Shown here: piece after piece, positions 50,150 through 63,701 of the stretch
How positions within the stretch are numbered: the stretch's first letter is position 1
Layout: each line of letters opens with the position of its first letter
Assembly (NCBI GenBank): GCA_019722365.1
Contig: JADFUC010001925.1
Span: 248,001-312,000, forward strand
Direction of reading: 5' to 3'
DNA length: 64,000 bases
Source: Lithospermum erythrorhizon
Taxonomy: Eukaryota; Streptophyta; Magnoliopsida; Boraginales; Boraginaceae
Position numbers and translations under genes: made by a program
The notes under the pieces: model-generated
What the model saw: only the letters and a program-made list of their open reading frames with translations
Database searches by the model: none
What the model was told of the DNA's origin: nothing

Positions 50150-50757
50150 GGCTAGAAGTGAAGTGAGTTTAAAATGGTTCTTTGGGTTGAGAGGAAATGA
50201 AGAATTTATGTCGAAATTCGGTGTTTGTAAGAAAGTTATACTGAGAGTTTATATAGGAAACAGAGGAGATGCCAGTAGTTTTGGAACATTAAATTGTTAC
50301 AATTGTGTGTAGCTAGGAAGCAAGCGAAGTGTGTGGTATATTTTATCTACAAAACTGTATTTTAAGATGACTGTACTGTGTTGTGCATGCATTTTGGTTA
50401 ACATGTTCTTATTGATACGAAAATGTACGAACATGCATGGGATGGTTAGGGGTGAATTTTGTGCATATTCTTTTTCATACTTTAAGAGGAAAATGATTTG
50501 CTAATAATAGAGATAGTGTATATCATATCATATACCCCACAGTTTGTTTAGATAAGAAATTGAAGAAGGATGGGATAACTTTCTTGGGCATAGTGTAATA
50601 CTGCAGTAATGCACTTGCATTTGTACGATCGTTCTAGATATCATAAAATATACCCCCTGGCCCCTAAATCAAAATTCAGTAGATTTATTTCAAAACTCTA
50701 TAAGGTCTGATGTGCTATATGAATGGAATGTTGGTCGGTAAAATATCATAATGTTAA
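50150..50757. other. SAUR upstream region
   Basis: It should contain the promoter of the minus-strand SAUR gene. I did not find a clear TGTCTC auxin-response element. No other gene is seen. Confidence 0.4.
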
Positions 50758-51115
50758 AGAGGGTGTATAGAGTTACTCGTAAAGATAGAATTAGAAATCA
50801 AGTTATTCATGAAAAATTAGTGGTTGCTTCAATTGAGAAGAAGATCAGGGAAACCATTTTAGCTTTTATGATCATGTAATAAGAAGAGTAACATATACAT
50901 CCATCATAATATATGAAACTATGATACTCACAAATTGATGTAGAAGAAGAACGTAAATAAGAGAATAGTTGAACATAGATTATATCAAAGTATCTAGAGT
51001 ATATGAATTTAACGTAATAAAGGTAAATGGAGACGACGTATGCTTGTATTAGATTCATACACTATATCCGATCTCATTTAATTGAGATAAGATTTGATTT
51101 GGTTTAAAACTAAAT
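50758..51115 (+). pseudogene. LINE (RTE-like) reverse transcriptase 3'-end relic
   Basis: The plus frame reads DRIRNQVIHEKLVVASIEKK and then IRET, the start of the well-known C-terminal tail (RIRN-VI--K--VA-IE-K-RE--LRWFGH) of plant LINE ORF2 proteins. Stops follow, and the relic ends near TCATTTAATTGAGATAAGAT, matching the usual 3' tail of these elements. About 350 bases survive, which fits a 5'-truncated LINE copy. Confidence 0.65.
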
Positions 51116-53450
51116 TAAATTAAAAGGTGAAATTAGGTTCTTGAAAACTTCAGGGCCCATGTGGCCCGGTTGGCTGACCATAGCTCCTCCCCCAGATCCA
51201 TACCATCCTATCCTATTGATTGAGTCAGTTTCAAATTGAATATATTTTCATCCATGGTTGCCAGCTATCACTTTTCCTCTAAAGATAAAACTACCAAATC
51301 ATTTCAAATTCACCGAGATTTGTATTAATGTATGGTATGATGTTTTGCATGCCATTATCTAGTTGTCGTAGTGAGCTAAATGTGAATTTGGTGCAAGATA
51401 ATGAGATTCAATATTGCAGATTGATTTTTCAAAATGATATATATGTTGTAGTATGATTTCGAAAATAATATATGTTGCACATTATTTTATATTTTGGAGG
51501 AACATGGACAAATGTATAACATTTGTATTACTTTCGAAACTAATCTGTGACTATGTAATTATCTGCGACTAAATTATAACTTAATGATATTATTTATAAT
51601 CAAATCTGCAATTATCTATATATGTGTTCTCGTGTAAAAATCTAAAATTGATATTATTGTGGAAAACTTTGAACTTAAATGAATTGAGTTGAATAACCAT
51701 TTGGCATACGGATTATTATTACTCCTTAGATCAAATCGATGAACATACATGCATCTATATAGAATCCTGGGAGAGATCATTGGAGTTCCACGCGAAGGTA
51801 TTGTTGATCACTTGTTTGAAAGGTTTGGGCAGCTCAAACATTGTTCTCACTTATCTATATATGAGCTGGGGAACAGTGGAAGTAATAACTATAGAGCTAG
51901 GTGAAGCTAAGATGTGTTGGATTTATAGCTAAGTTCTGCGTGAAGTAAGTCAGTCGTACGCGTATATGAAAAGATTTGTTTGTGATGAAAACCAACTGAT
52001 TCTTAATATGGTAACATATATAGTCATCATGTTGATAAATGATACATGCACTGTGGAATCGCGCCCAATTGACATGATCTAGGAATGGATAATTTTATCT
52101 ATAAAAGGAGAAAATTTTGATACGGCGTTTGATTAAGAAATGAAATATTGATAGTTGAAATTGATTTAGTAACGTATTATTTAAAAAAGTTTAATGCTCC
52201 AATGTTTTTTGCTGTTGTAAGCAAATTATTACACATGCGGAGGTAGGTCATGCAACTTATTCTCACATGAATAGATTAACAAGTTCCTAGTTAATTAATA
52301 AAATTTTGTATTATTACTTTTATTTGTTATGTCTACTTATATATTGGCATGCACTCTCGATCGTTTGGTTGAATTCTTGATGTGATGTGTGTCGAAGAAA
52401 CCCAACTAGAAGGTAAGGCCAGCGCACCAATGCATGCATGCATCCCTCTCAAACCTCAGGGATGTGTAATTGGTTTCGAAATCTTGATACTCCGTATTTA
52501 TTTGGAGCATTTTGACTTTCACAATCATTTAAATATATTTGTATTATCCCTTAACAAGTATTTGGACAGAGAGATTACATGTTCGTACAAAAATGGGCCT
52601 AATTTATTTCCCGTAGATTCCAACTAACTAGTTGGTTGGCCACCAACATGCACTGATATTTTGGAACAAGAGTATATTTTAAGAGAGCGAACATTTATAA
52701 AAATTGGGATTTGTTTCAGTTGTAGAAGATGATTTAATTTGTTCAAAATGAGAGATGGAGCAGTGGTGAATCTGCATACTGAAGGGTCGGATTAAATAAA
52801 GTCAAAACAACTTAACAACATACTAATAACTTTAATTAAAAAGATTGTTACGGAGTATATTATTATAGAAGATTGCCAGTTATTACGGAGTATATTGTTA
52901 TAAAATATAGTCGTATAACTTATAAATTTATCCGAGATAAATATAATACGTATGAAGTATGAATTTTTCAAAGTTGACGAGTAGATTGCCCCTTCCTTCT
53001 TCGGAGAGGCCCCAGCGAGCCCCCACCAACCCCTGAGTCCTGATGATATGTTATGGCCCTCTCCTTCTCAATCTCCTGACGATCAATTTACAAGCTAAGA
53101 TTAGCTTTGGCTTTGGTCATGAATGGTTGTTGATTTGAGTCGAGTCATTATCAGTTTTCACGTGTGGATAATCACTTGAGCTTTTCCTTGTCAGTGTGCA
53201 AACATATATACCTGGCATATTCAAATCCATTTATTTATTTTATCTGCCAACTGTGACTCCCCAGATACATGCATCAGCTATGTTTGGACTTCACAGCATG
53301 CAAACATGAGGGAAAATGTAGTCTGAGGAGTTCTTCATATACACACATATATATTGATCTGAGTCATCCATGAATGATGAATCCATGATGGTATACCACA
53401 ATATATATGTGTGTGGTGTGCTTTAATATATATATATTATTAAAGAGAAG
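51116..53450. other. Intergenic, nothing recognised
   Basis: AT-rich, with a few short TACGGAGTATAT-like repeats near 52,850-52,890. The short frames (for example 52,382-52,627) have no motif. No RNA gene was recognised. Confidence 0.4.
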
Positions 53451-56060
53451 TGACTTGAATAACCTTACTTGCCATATCGAAGATTAGAAGAAATTTTTTT
53501 TTAGTGTTTTCGTATATATATGGCATGTATATAGGTTATTTATCACAAATAGTTTAGCATTTTTTGTAAAAGGCTACTTGAAGTAAGCATTCTTTGATTA
53601 TTTCGATTAAATTTGTAATAAGACTTTCTTCCCTTATTATGAGTGAAATTGATGGTGGCTACGCGTGGATTGAATCACTATGGCGTTGTTAAAGGGTACC
53701 GCGTTAAATATACGGTATTATTTGCTACGTCACAACTTTTATGTAATTTTGTGATCTGGGTCGCGTCTGTTATAACAAAGCTAAATATCGAGCTTGAATT
53801 TCAGATCTGTGAAGAAGATGAGTGGTGAAGGTATTAAAATTGAGAGGTTCATTGGGGGAAACAATTTCAGTCTCTGACAAATCAAGGCAAAGGCGTTACT
53901 AAAATGAGAGGGGGCTTTCACAGGCTCCTCGATGGAAATCACAACCAATTTGTTACCGAATAACATGTGGCTCGTTTAGAGGAGAAGGCGCCTTCGGCGA
54001 TTGTTCACCGGCTTTGGATGATGGGAATTATCGCGGAGATTCCGGAGGAGGATCACTAGCTGCCCGGTACGTGGCTCAGCTTGAGAGTCTGTATATGACG
54101 AAGAGCTTGACCAATAAGTTGTTGTTGAAGCAACAACGTCTGTTTTTGGTAGAATGCGAAGATACGTCTCTTAAAACCACAGATCATGCTTAATAGAATA
54201 TTGCCAGATTTGCATAATATAGATATTAAGATTGAGGATGAGGATCTTTGCTTTGATTTTGTTAGCCATAACATCTATCATATGAAAGAACTTTGGAGTC
54301 TATGACAAAAAATGGTGCTTATTCTTTTTTGTTAGTCTCTGGCGTATTAGTTGTAGTGGTGGTTCTAGTACTACAATCGGACCGTTTGGTGCACTAGTTG
54401 CTAACACTAGTGGTGATGAACGGTGAAGTTCTCAGGCCGGGTCGAGTTAGGGAAGCGCTGAGTCACCCGATTTACGTAGGGTGGGGCAATTTAAAAAAGT
54501 GATTTGTCCCAGAGTTGAGGAATGAACATCGAGGAGAGGAGTTTTTGAGTGGTGCCGTGCGCCATTGCCGGCGGTGGAATACATTCGAAGAAGGGACATA
54601 GCTTTGTTGATTCACAGTCGGCGCATCCGGCGCTTACGTGTGTGGTTTCCTGAACACCCTCCGAGACAGGTACCGTGTGTCCTAGGAAGGAGTGATCTTT
54701 GACATGAGTAGATTGGAATGTGACATTGTGTTTTACGGCCTAGTATTTTTCGGTCTACAAGATGGTTGGGACCGACTCAGGTAGGAATTATGGCATGATG
54801 GTAGAGGTTGTACATTGGGAGGTGCATGTGTTTCACTTGGCCGAGGAATACGGTATCTTTGAGTTGTTTGGACAGATGGGAGTTCGGCTTTAGAATAAGG
54901 TGAAGGGTTGTTGTCTATTTATAGGTTCGGATGTACTTCTGAGTGGTGTAGGAGTGGAACTTTGTATTGGATATAAGGTATGGCGTTGGTTTGTATTTTC
55001 CGGTAAGCTTTGTGTGATGTTGGGAGCGGAGGTGGAGGCGAGGAGTGCAGGTCGGTGGTGAGTCGGAGGGAGGGCACTTCGTTCATTTTTAGCGGCCAGT
55101 GTGCTTGATGGCAAGGGTTTCATGGAACATCAGGAATAAATCGAGATGTCCTTAGAGTTGCAATTTGAGGTTACCTTAATATGTGGAAGTACGACTATGA
55201 GAATGAGTTAGACAATTGTTTTTGGTTGCACGGTAGCTCGATTCTCATGAGTCATTTATTGTTTGGAGCATCGTTTGAGGGAGGGTGATGCATTGGATGT
55301 GTTACACTCTAGTTGGATAGAAGGCATGCATGCTTTGGTATTCACTAGTTCCCATTTTGGTCTTCATGTGGTGTTGATATGGTTAGGCTTTGGGATAGCG
55401 GCAGGGCGGTGAAGGCGATTCATGAGGCGGAGTTCAGCCCGGCGTTGGACTTGCTCGTTGGGTTTGTACACTTGCCCGTGGCGAGGGAAATATGTGAGGG
55501 TGGAGGTCTTGTTTAGCGTTATTACATCTGCTTGGGTGTTTAATTTGGACCACATCGACTGTTAATTACTTTTTAGGCATGCGGTACACTCTAGTACATT
55601 GATTCACGTCTTGTACATCGACACGTTTGGTAAATGGAGTTATTTATAGAGCGCGTGTCCCAGTCTTGAATTTTTATCTAGTGCAGTTCAGGGAAAGTTT
55701 TTGATTTTCTATTATCTCGGGAAAATTAGTCGAGGTGGAGATTCTTTAAATGTGACTTTAATATATATATCACATCGGAAGACTAGAAGAATTTTTCTAG
55801 TGTCTTGGCTTTATATATATGGTATATGTATATAGGATTTATTTACTTGTAATCAAATAGGCAGGGTTTTGTGGAGCTGTAGTAGCGTTATTTGATTATT
55901 TCGATTAAATCGTGTCGTTTTAACTACTCCGTTATAATTGAAATTTTTTGGTGGCTCTGCGTGGATTAGTCTAGCAGCGTCGTTAAGTCTGGCGTTAAAA
56001 TGTCCCAGTGTTATTTCTTTCGGTCCTTAACTGCGTAATTTTGTGATCACACAGAATTAG
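53451..56060 (+). mobile_element. Gag-only Copia-type LTR element, copy 2 (decayed)
   Basis: Two diverged LTRs are visible, about 53,451-53,780 and 55,751-56,060. They share (T/C)ATATCGAAGA or CACATCGGAAGA, TAGAAGAA-TTTTT, TATATATATGG-ATGTATATAGG, TTTGATTATTTCGATTAAAT and GTAATTTTGTGATC. The interior repeats the gag and downstream sequence of copy 1: AAGAGCTTGACCAA at ~54,101, ATATAGATATTAAGATTGAG at ~54,218, the zinc-knuckle end near 54,490-54,515, and the block 54,900-55,130 that matches 17,540-17,780. No reverse transcriptase or integrase is seen, and all frames are broken. The strong LTR divergence implies an old insertion. Confidence 0.7.
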
Positions 56061-58204
56061 TATTTGTTGCTAATATAAATATTGTCATATATTCAAATGG
56101 AATGATGGTATATTGCATAGATAGTAGGAGTCAAATATCGAAGGTAACTATTTTTAATATTCTTCTACAACTCAAATCATGGATGACTGAGATACATAAT
56201 ATATGAGGTAGAGATAGCGAAGCGTGGATGCTCAATTCTTTCATACATTGATGGTATAACTCGTGCAGTACATAGAAGCAGTCACTACATATATTATGTA
56301 CCGACGTGAAATGTGACCGATTAGATATTTAGATCCTAGTCTTAAAATATGGAATGAAAATTGATAGCAGCCACTCATGCCATTTTGATTAAATTAGAAT
56401 TTGTAAAAGTTATATTAAAATTATAAACAATCAATTATTATGAAAAAATAAATTTTTAAGGTGATAAATGTATTTGAGCGGATAGATTATATTATAATAT
56501 ACAATATTTAGAAAAAAAATTATTTATTGCATATTGCCCTTAAGAGCGTGCATTAAAAAGTAAAATTAGAAATATAATATAATAATTGAAAATAAATAAT
56601 AAAACATATTTAACAACTCATTAGAAAAAATTGTGAGTTTAATATTTCATAGTATTTGTTTATTAAAACTATTCAATAGTCATGTTATAATTATTACCTA
56701 CATACTTCATATTACACCAATTTGAATTATTTAATATATTTTGTGTAATATTATTTGTTTTACTAAAATTATAACGGAAATACATGTGATTATTTTAATA
56801 AAATGTAATCAAATCATAGAAAATCTTATACATGATTCAATATTAATACTTGCTACACATGAAATCCTAAGATTGATGGGGTCCCACAAACGCCATCTTT
56901 TCTGAAGACTTGCATTCACACATGGTCGAAGATGATGACTCTTCAATGTTCTAAATAGTCCTTTCTCTCTCTTAAAAAAACTTTATCAAAATCATCATAA
57001 TTGCTTTAAAGAATATACCCTTTTCCTATAATCTCAGTTATATTTATAATTTAAGATACATTCCGCAATTCACCTATTCCATCGAGGATTACGTGACGGT
57101 TTTACTCTTTTATTGTTATATTTCTAAGTTGACTTTTCACTTTTTTTATTCACTGTTGGCTTTAGACTTTTAGTTGCATTATTGATGTGTATGGTAATTA
57201 TGGTATGTTGAGAAAGTAATAATATTTTGGTTTCAGACTCTTCTGATTACAGGTATAGCAACTCTTGAATTCTTGTTACCAAAGGGCTTATTATATTCTG
57301 TTAGTTTCTTTGATGATTTTCTAGTATGGAAAGACTGAATTTTTATTTATATAGATAGAGATAGTTAATAATGAATTGATCAGAGATGTTGGAGTGCATG
57401 CAGTTGGCCTAGATTAAATTCTTGATGTGCATGATCTCAAACTATATCCGAAAATGATATGTTCTTAATTGTCTATTCATATTTATTCCTCCACCAAACT
57501 GGTTCTTTGTCTGTTTTTACTCGACATCAATATGTCTCAATGTCTATAAAGAGTATCCCGACTAAGCGTTGTAAATTTGTAATTAGGTCGGATAATATCC
57601 AGCCTTATTGGTGTGGTAACAGGGAGGCTGTTTCCGAGTAACATTTTTGTCTTTTTTTTAGTTGTTGATTTTACTTAGGTATGATGTATATTTAACCATA
57701 TTTATAGATGGTTATGTACTTATGTTCCTTTCCTACAATTGTGAACAGCTTATGTAATTAGTTGTTTAGTTACAAATCTTTTGTTTAGTTTCTTTCTCAT
57801 TTTCTTTGTATTTGAGTAAATTGATGGTTACATGATGTGGTATTTGGCAATGTACTGGAATGGTATGGTATTCTTGTCTCTAATTAGTCACCTTACTGAG
57901 TTATTCCACTCTGGGGTAGTGGATATAGAGCTTGCAGTACTTGATAAACTTAGTAACTCGAGACAACAGTATAGTTCTTGGATTTTGGACTAGAAATAAA
58001 GTAATTTATGGTTGTATTAGGACATCAGCAGTGATAATTTATTTCCTTATATTGGATTTTATGAGATTTTTCTGTAATACTCGTAAACATGGATGCAACT
58101 GTTTGTTTAATTATCAAATGTTTAATGTGCCTGATTATCTTTACAAATTAAATAATGTCTTAACAGTTTCTAAATCTAGAGAAGTTACGGTAATCTTGAA
58201 GGCT
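56061..58204. other. Intergenic and kinase gene upstream region
   Basis: AT-rich with no gene up to about 57,240. The stretch from there to 58,204 should hold the promoter and 5' UTR of the downstream kinase. The open frame that enters the kinase from 57,932 has no motif before the conserved ATG and is treated as leader. Confidence 0.45.
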
Positions 58205-60807
58205 ATGAAGTGTTTCCAGTTTTTCCCCTGGCAAAAGAAGGATGGCCAAAAGGTCGTGAAGTTAAATTCAGGTTATAGTTCCTATTCTGTATTCACAGAT
58301 CAGGACCTGAGGCAGTCTGGACCAGAAATGATTTCCAAGAGTGCATCAGATACCAGCTCAGGTTCTAGAGGAAGGAGCCAATTTGTAGCTTCTCTTGAAA
58401 GGCCTAACAACCTGAGAGAATTTACATTTTCTGAACTGAAATCCGTAACAAAGAACTTTAGCCGCTATGCCAAGCTTGGAGAGGGTGGGTTTGGCTGTGT
58501 GTATAAAGGAATCATTAAAAGTTCAGATAATCCATCCCAAAAGATTGATGTAGCAGTAAAACAACTTGGTAGAAGAGGACTGCAGGTAATATTCTTTTGT
58601 ATAATTACTTGTAATAGGTTGACTACGGTTAAACTCACTCATTCTTTGCACTTGTTATTTTCTCTTTATTATGAGTTGGCAAAATGTTAATGCAGCTCAG
58701 TTAAAAGGTTTATTTTGGAGAGTACGCTCCACCATCCATTCTTCAGTTTGTATCCGAGAAGAGTGCACCATCATTGTTTTCAATTTAGCTTATAAATTTT
58801 ATTTCAAGACAAAGTATATTTAGGGACGAGAGATGCAGGGCTAGGGTAGTAGGATAGTTGATAAAGTTTTAGGTAGAGCAATGTCCCACTTGTACTTGCT
58901 GCTATATAGATTTAGTGTGATTTGAGTGTAAAATTGGAATCTTATTCTGGGATGGATCTATTAAATGTTCAATACATTTTTAATCCAACAGGGACACAAG
59001 GAGTGGGTGACTGAAGTTAATGTACTTGGGGTGGTTGAGCACCCTAATCTTGTCAAATTAGTTGGCTACTGTGCCGATGATGGTGAAAGAGGCATCCAGA
59101 GGCTTCTGGTATATGAATACATGCCTAATAGAAGTGTGGACGACCATCTGTCTGCTAGGTCCGGATCAACACTCTCCTGGGACATGAGGCTAAAAATAGC
59201 CCAAGATGCTGCTCGTGGCTTAAGTTATCTGCATGAAGAGATGGAATTTCAGGTGCTCTTTCTACTTATAATTTTGTAATTTGGACAGACACACCCCACA
59301 GGGTATTCATTTTGTTTACAGTGCTTACGTTTGTAATACATTCCTCTGCTGTACTGCCTGGATTGTTCTATATATGCTAGTATAAATATTCGAATCAGTC
59401 AGGTTATGATCCCTTTGTGAAACGCATGATTTAATAACAGAACCACCCACTCCCCCATCTCTGTTCTATGTGTGTGGCTGTGTGCTTCAGTCGAGAATTG
59501 AATGCTTATAAGCTCAAATCGTTTAATCTTTGCTATTTTATGAAGGATTGACGTCGTGCTTTACTGCTCTAGATTATCTTTAGGGATTTTAAATCTTCAA
59601 ATATCCTTCTCGATGAGCAGTGGAATGGAAAGCTTTCAGATTTCGGATTAGCTAGGTTAGGACCTGAAGAAGGACAAACACATGTATCAACTGCAGTAAG
59701 TTCTAATATCCTACACCTGAAACGGTTAAAAATATAGTCGACTCACCTTCTGTATTTAGACTTGCATAAACTGTTGATTTTGACCTATTTGGTACCTATA
59801 CTACTTAAGAAATTTGGTCTTCTTTGCAAGGTAATGACCCCAAGCCTTCTTTTAAACCATACTAATGGGTTGGACCACTGATTAACTTGAGTCTGTTACT
59901 CTGTAACTAATGTGCATTCAAGAGTTAACTTACATCTGTGAAGTACAATCTTGATAAAATGTTTCAGTTTCAACTGAAACCAGTGGACTTTTTCTCATTG
60001 CTAAATTATAGTCTTGTTAAGCTTTTGCTTGTTTTATGTAAAAACTGCAACTTCATCCGAAAATATGTTTACACTTTTAACATTGCGATATTAGCTTTCA
60101 ATGTAAAAGAATTCTAAAAGTTCAATGTAAAATATTGCTTTGAAAAAGTAAATGATCAAGTAAAAAGGAACAAGAAAAATTTCCTGCATGATCAACTAAA
60201 TAGGGACGGAGGGAATAGTAATTATGAAATTGTTTGTTTCTTAGTTTCAACTATTTTCCTAGTTCCCATAAAGAAATGATTTATATTGTCTCAGGTTGTT
60301 GGAACATGCGGATATGCAGCTCCAGAATACATGCAAACTGGACGACTAAATTCCAAAAGCGATGCCTGGAGCTATGGGGTCTTCATTTATGAACTAATCA
60401 CTGGTAGGCGCCCCATAGAACGAAACCGTCCCAAGGTTGAACAAAAGCTTTTAGAATGGGTAAAACCAAACTTATCGGATGCTAAGAAGTTTCAACAGAT
60501 ATTAGACCCAAGACTTGATAAAAAGCAAATCATAAGGTCAGCTCACAAGCTCTCGCAAATAGCAAATCGTTGTTTGTCAAGGAAGCCTAAGTCACGTCCG
60601 AAAATGAGTGAAGTTCTGGAAATGGTTAATCAAGTTGTCGAAGCAACAAGGGGGATGGGTGATCCTGAACCTCCCTTGACTCAGTTCAATGTCTCACAAC
60701 CACTAGAAACTGAAACTAGAGGCAAAAGGAGGTGCTTGGATATAAAAATTGGAGATGGTTGTTGTCAACTTGGGAAATTCCCTCCTAAGCTGTTGAAGAT
60801 ATGCTGA
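58205..60807 (+). CDS. PCRK1-like: Receptor-like cytoplasmic kinase, RLCK-VII, PCRK1/2-like
   Basis: Four exons: 58205-58585, 58992-59252, 59573-59695 and 60295-60807. All are GT-AG, giving 425 residues with no break. The start MKCFQFFPW has a Cys3 that could be palmitoylated, as expected for this membrane-associated class. The kinase domain shows [11 protein letters not shown] (P-loop), [12 protein letters not shown] with catalytic Lys at about 119, [45 protein letters not shown] with catalytic Asp at about 219, DFG at 237-239, THVSTA and GYAAPEY. The activation segment reads [12 protein letters not shown], where relatives usually have Met for Cys. Subgroup VII kinases such as PCRK1/PCRK2 relay pattern-recognition receptor signals in immunity and salicylate induction. 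[10 protein letters not shown] and [14 protein letters not shown] point to PCRK1/2 rather than BIK1/PBS1. The last ~50 residues, after [14 protein letters not shown], are variable. Confidence 0.93.
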
Positions 60808-62039
60808 TTGTTAAAGTATCTTTCTGATAATAACATTGCATATGAGAAGAGTATGCTGTTGCAGGACACTGATAGTTTAGTGTAAATATATAGTTGATAC
60901 AAAATTAAAGACTGTCTTATCATATGTCATATAGACATGTACCAATCTATGTCACAAATATACTTGGGACTCTAATCCAACAACTGAATTCTTAATTTTT
61001 ACATTAATGATTATTCAATCAATCAACCTTTACAATTCACACTCGTATATTTTATAATAAATGAAAAATATAATATTCATTCATGAATATAGTATAGTAT
61101 TAAATCCATTTAAAATATTATTTGAAAACTATTAAAGTGTCATTCATCTCTATTATATTAAGATTTGAGGATGAATGAATTGGAAGTAATGGGAGTAAAA
61201 TCATTAAACTACATTAATCTAGATTAACCTATTTAAAATAAAATTTTGATATCGATAAATGATATTAAACTATATTCACCTATATTAACCCCAAAACAAA
61301 CGTTTTCTTTATTATAAGTACAAATAATTAAGCTTAAACTCATAAGCAAATTGTAAATAATATTATAAACTTAACAATTTAATTTTTAAATTGTATATAA
61401 TATTATAAACCTAACAATTTAATTTTTTACAAATATAAATATCAATTGTACCAGTTCCAATTGACAGGTGAGTTGTGTTGTTTATCTAGTTAATCTTTTT
61501 TCTTTGTGAACTATAGTTCTTTGGCTGTTTATTGAGAAAGATTTGGATTTAGGATAGTTTGTTTGCAAAGATTGGAACTTTTTGCAGTGACCACAATGTT
61601 TCTTGCCTCAGGTTGTTTTGTGGAATTACATATGTATGTTTTGTTGATTGATGTTAATCATGCTGTTCATTGTCATTGATTTCTTGTTTTTCTTTGTCTA
61701 TATTTGTTTTTGCCGTATGTGTTTGTTTTTTAAGAGAGAAAGGAATGAAGTAGGTAGGAGGCGGGGAAAGATACTCTGCCTCCTCTTCGTACCTCTTTCA
61801 GTGACTTCGTGCTTTATAAAATTATATTCCATGTACGCGGACATCATGCCTAGTGACTTCTCGACTTGGAAGTTTGAATGCTTAGGTGGAGACTCACTAA
61901 ATTGTGCCATTTCCAGAGATAACTGGCTGGACCAAGGTGAAATCAGTGTTTGCATAAGTAAACTGTAACTATTATATAAGGGTTTGTTTAATCCCTTGGT
62001 GAAACAACACACGTTATTTTAAAAAGATCGCTTATAGCA
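60808..62039. other. Intergenic and OTU gene 5' leader
   Basis: The AT-rich spacer 60,808-61,450 is followed by T-rich sequence typical of leader introns. The overlapping frames on both strands at 61,648-62,012 have no motif and probably lie in the transcribed leader of the OTU gene. Confidence 0.45.
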
Positions 62040-63701
62040 ATGAGCGAAAATGGACAGAAATCAGATGCTGCTCACTGGGTGCATAATTCTCTTGGTGAGG
62101 ATTATTTATATAGTTCCAAATACTATGTTGACAACAATAAGCATGAGGTGAACATTAGTCATGAACAGAACATCGAAGATAGAAATGTTGAATATAAATA
62201 TAACAATGTCGAGAATGATGGATATTCTCTCCAAGTCGAATTAGGACAAATATCAATTGTGGGAACACATGAATTATCACTTGCAGAGGATGAATATTTT
62301 TCAAATACAGGCATCGCTCGAGCTCAAGATTGGCCCATCCTAGGGGGAAGCTATTATTCAGGTATAATGCTTCCCCGAATATATATGATGCTTGATCTTC
62401 CACATTTTGATACATCTGATGTATTGTTTACAGAGTTCACAAGCCGTGAGGCTGGCCAAAAAGAGTTGGATGATGTGGAAGTCTCGAGCTCATGTTCTAG
62501 TCCTGGAGGTAGATCAAATTATGGTGAAGAATACTCTAATTTGGAATTAACAGATGAGTATGATCTTGATGGCGAAGTAGGGAAAAGGTTAAACCAAATT
62601 GTTTCTGTTCCTGTAAGTGTACATTTTGTAAAGCATTTGAACTATATAATTTGGTTTTGTATACTTCTTATGCAAATATAGATATAATTTTGTTTTTTTA
62701 TCTCTCTATTCTCCTTAACCATTTAGGTTTTTGATGTTCCATTCATGTTAAGGTTCTATTTAATTAATCTCTATTCGGGTCTCAAGTTCATCGTTCTCAC
62801 TGCAGCATATTCCAAGAATCAATGAAGACATACCGTCAATTGAGGTATCAACTTCTGATTACCAAAGGCTGCTAGATAGGTATATAAAAAAACCTGCGGG
62901 GCTCTTAGTCTCATCTTCTTCAGATCAGATATATATTCGTGCATCATAGTGTTTTCGGAGCTACATTTCCTGTGAATATTAATATTAACCTCGAATATGG
63001 TGTGCTGACAAATAAAGCCCCCTATTTGAATTTAACTTATGGAGCAACTTTTTTGCAGATTGAAGTTATACGATTTGGTTGAGCGCAAAGTCCAAGGAGA
63101 TGGGAATTGTCAGGTTGGTGGAATTTTTACTGTTCATTTTCCTGTGTTCACCAATCTTATCAGTTGATGTTCGTTCTCTCCAATAACATATATTTGATAA
63201 TTGACATAGCGTTTCATGGCTGTTTTTTGCATATGTTGATTATTTTTACAACTATGTTATATGTGTAATATTAATTAACACTGTCGTTTCTTAATCCAGT
63301 TCAGAGCATTATCAGATCAATTTTACCGTTCCCCAGAGCACCACAAATTTGTAAGAAAGCAAGTTGTAGATCAGGTGCTCATCTTGGAAGCAGTTTTAGT
63401 CCATAAAGTGCTTATATTTCATCTTACCTGAATTCATTCTTATTCCAACCACCGATATCTCTTGCACAAATTGATCTTATCAGCTTAAATCTCATCCGGA
63501 TATTTATGAGGGTTTTGTTCCAATGGCTTATGGTGAATACTTGAAGCAGATTTCTAAGTAATGATGGTTATTTGCATTATGTCCATCATATTAATGCTAA
63601 TTTACCACCCGTTCGACACCACATTTCTTACTATACTCATATTCATTCTCAGAAGTGGAGAATGGGGCGATCATGTCACCTTGCAGGCTGCAGCAGATTC
63701 G
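62040..63701 (+). CDS. OTU-domain deubiquitinase (OTU9/10/11-like), partial at the window end
   Basis: Six exons: 62040-62612, 62806-62879, 63059-63113, 63300-63374, 63484-63557 and 63653-63701, giving 300 in-frame codons. The first ~190 residues are acidic and low-complexity. The conserved part begins HIPRINEDIPSIEVSTSD, then RLKLYDLVERKVQGDGNCQ, where Asp230 and Cys233 are the expected catalytic Asp and Cys of the OTU cysteine protease. Next come FRALSDQFYRSPEHHKFVRK, LKSHPDIYEGFVPMAYGEY and SGEWGDHVTLQAAADS. Exon 6 ends with a GT donor at 63,702. The following exon(s), with the catalytic His, were not found before 64,000 and should lie beyond. Plant OTU9-11 form a small deubiquitinase group. 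The start at 62,040 is the first ATG in this frame; an upstream exon cannot be excluded. Confidence 0.88.

Noticed and set aside
52382..52627. 81-codon plus frame
   Set aside because: No motif, no gene structure, in repeat-poor spacer. Chance frame.
61648..62012. Overlapping ~105-codon frames on both strands
   Set aside because: They overlap each other just upstream of the OTU gene and have no motif. More likely transcribed leader than coding.
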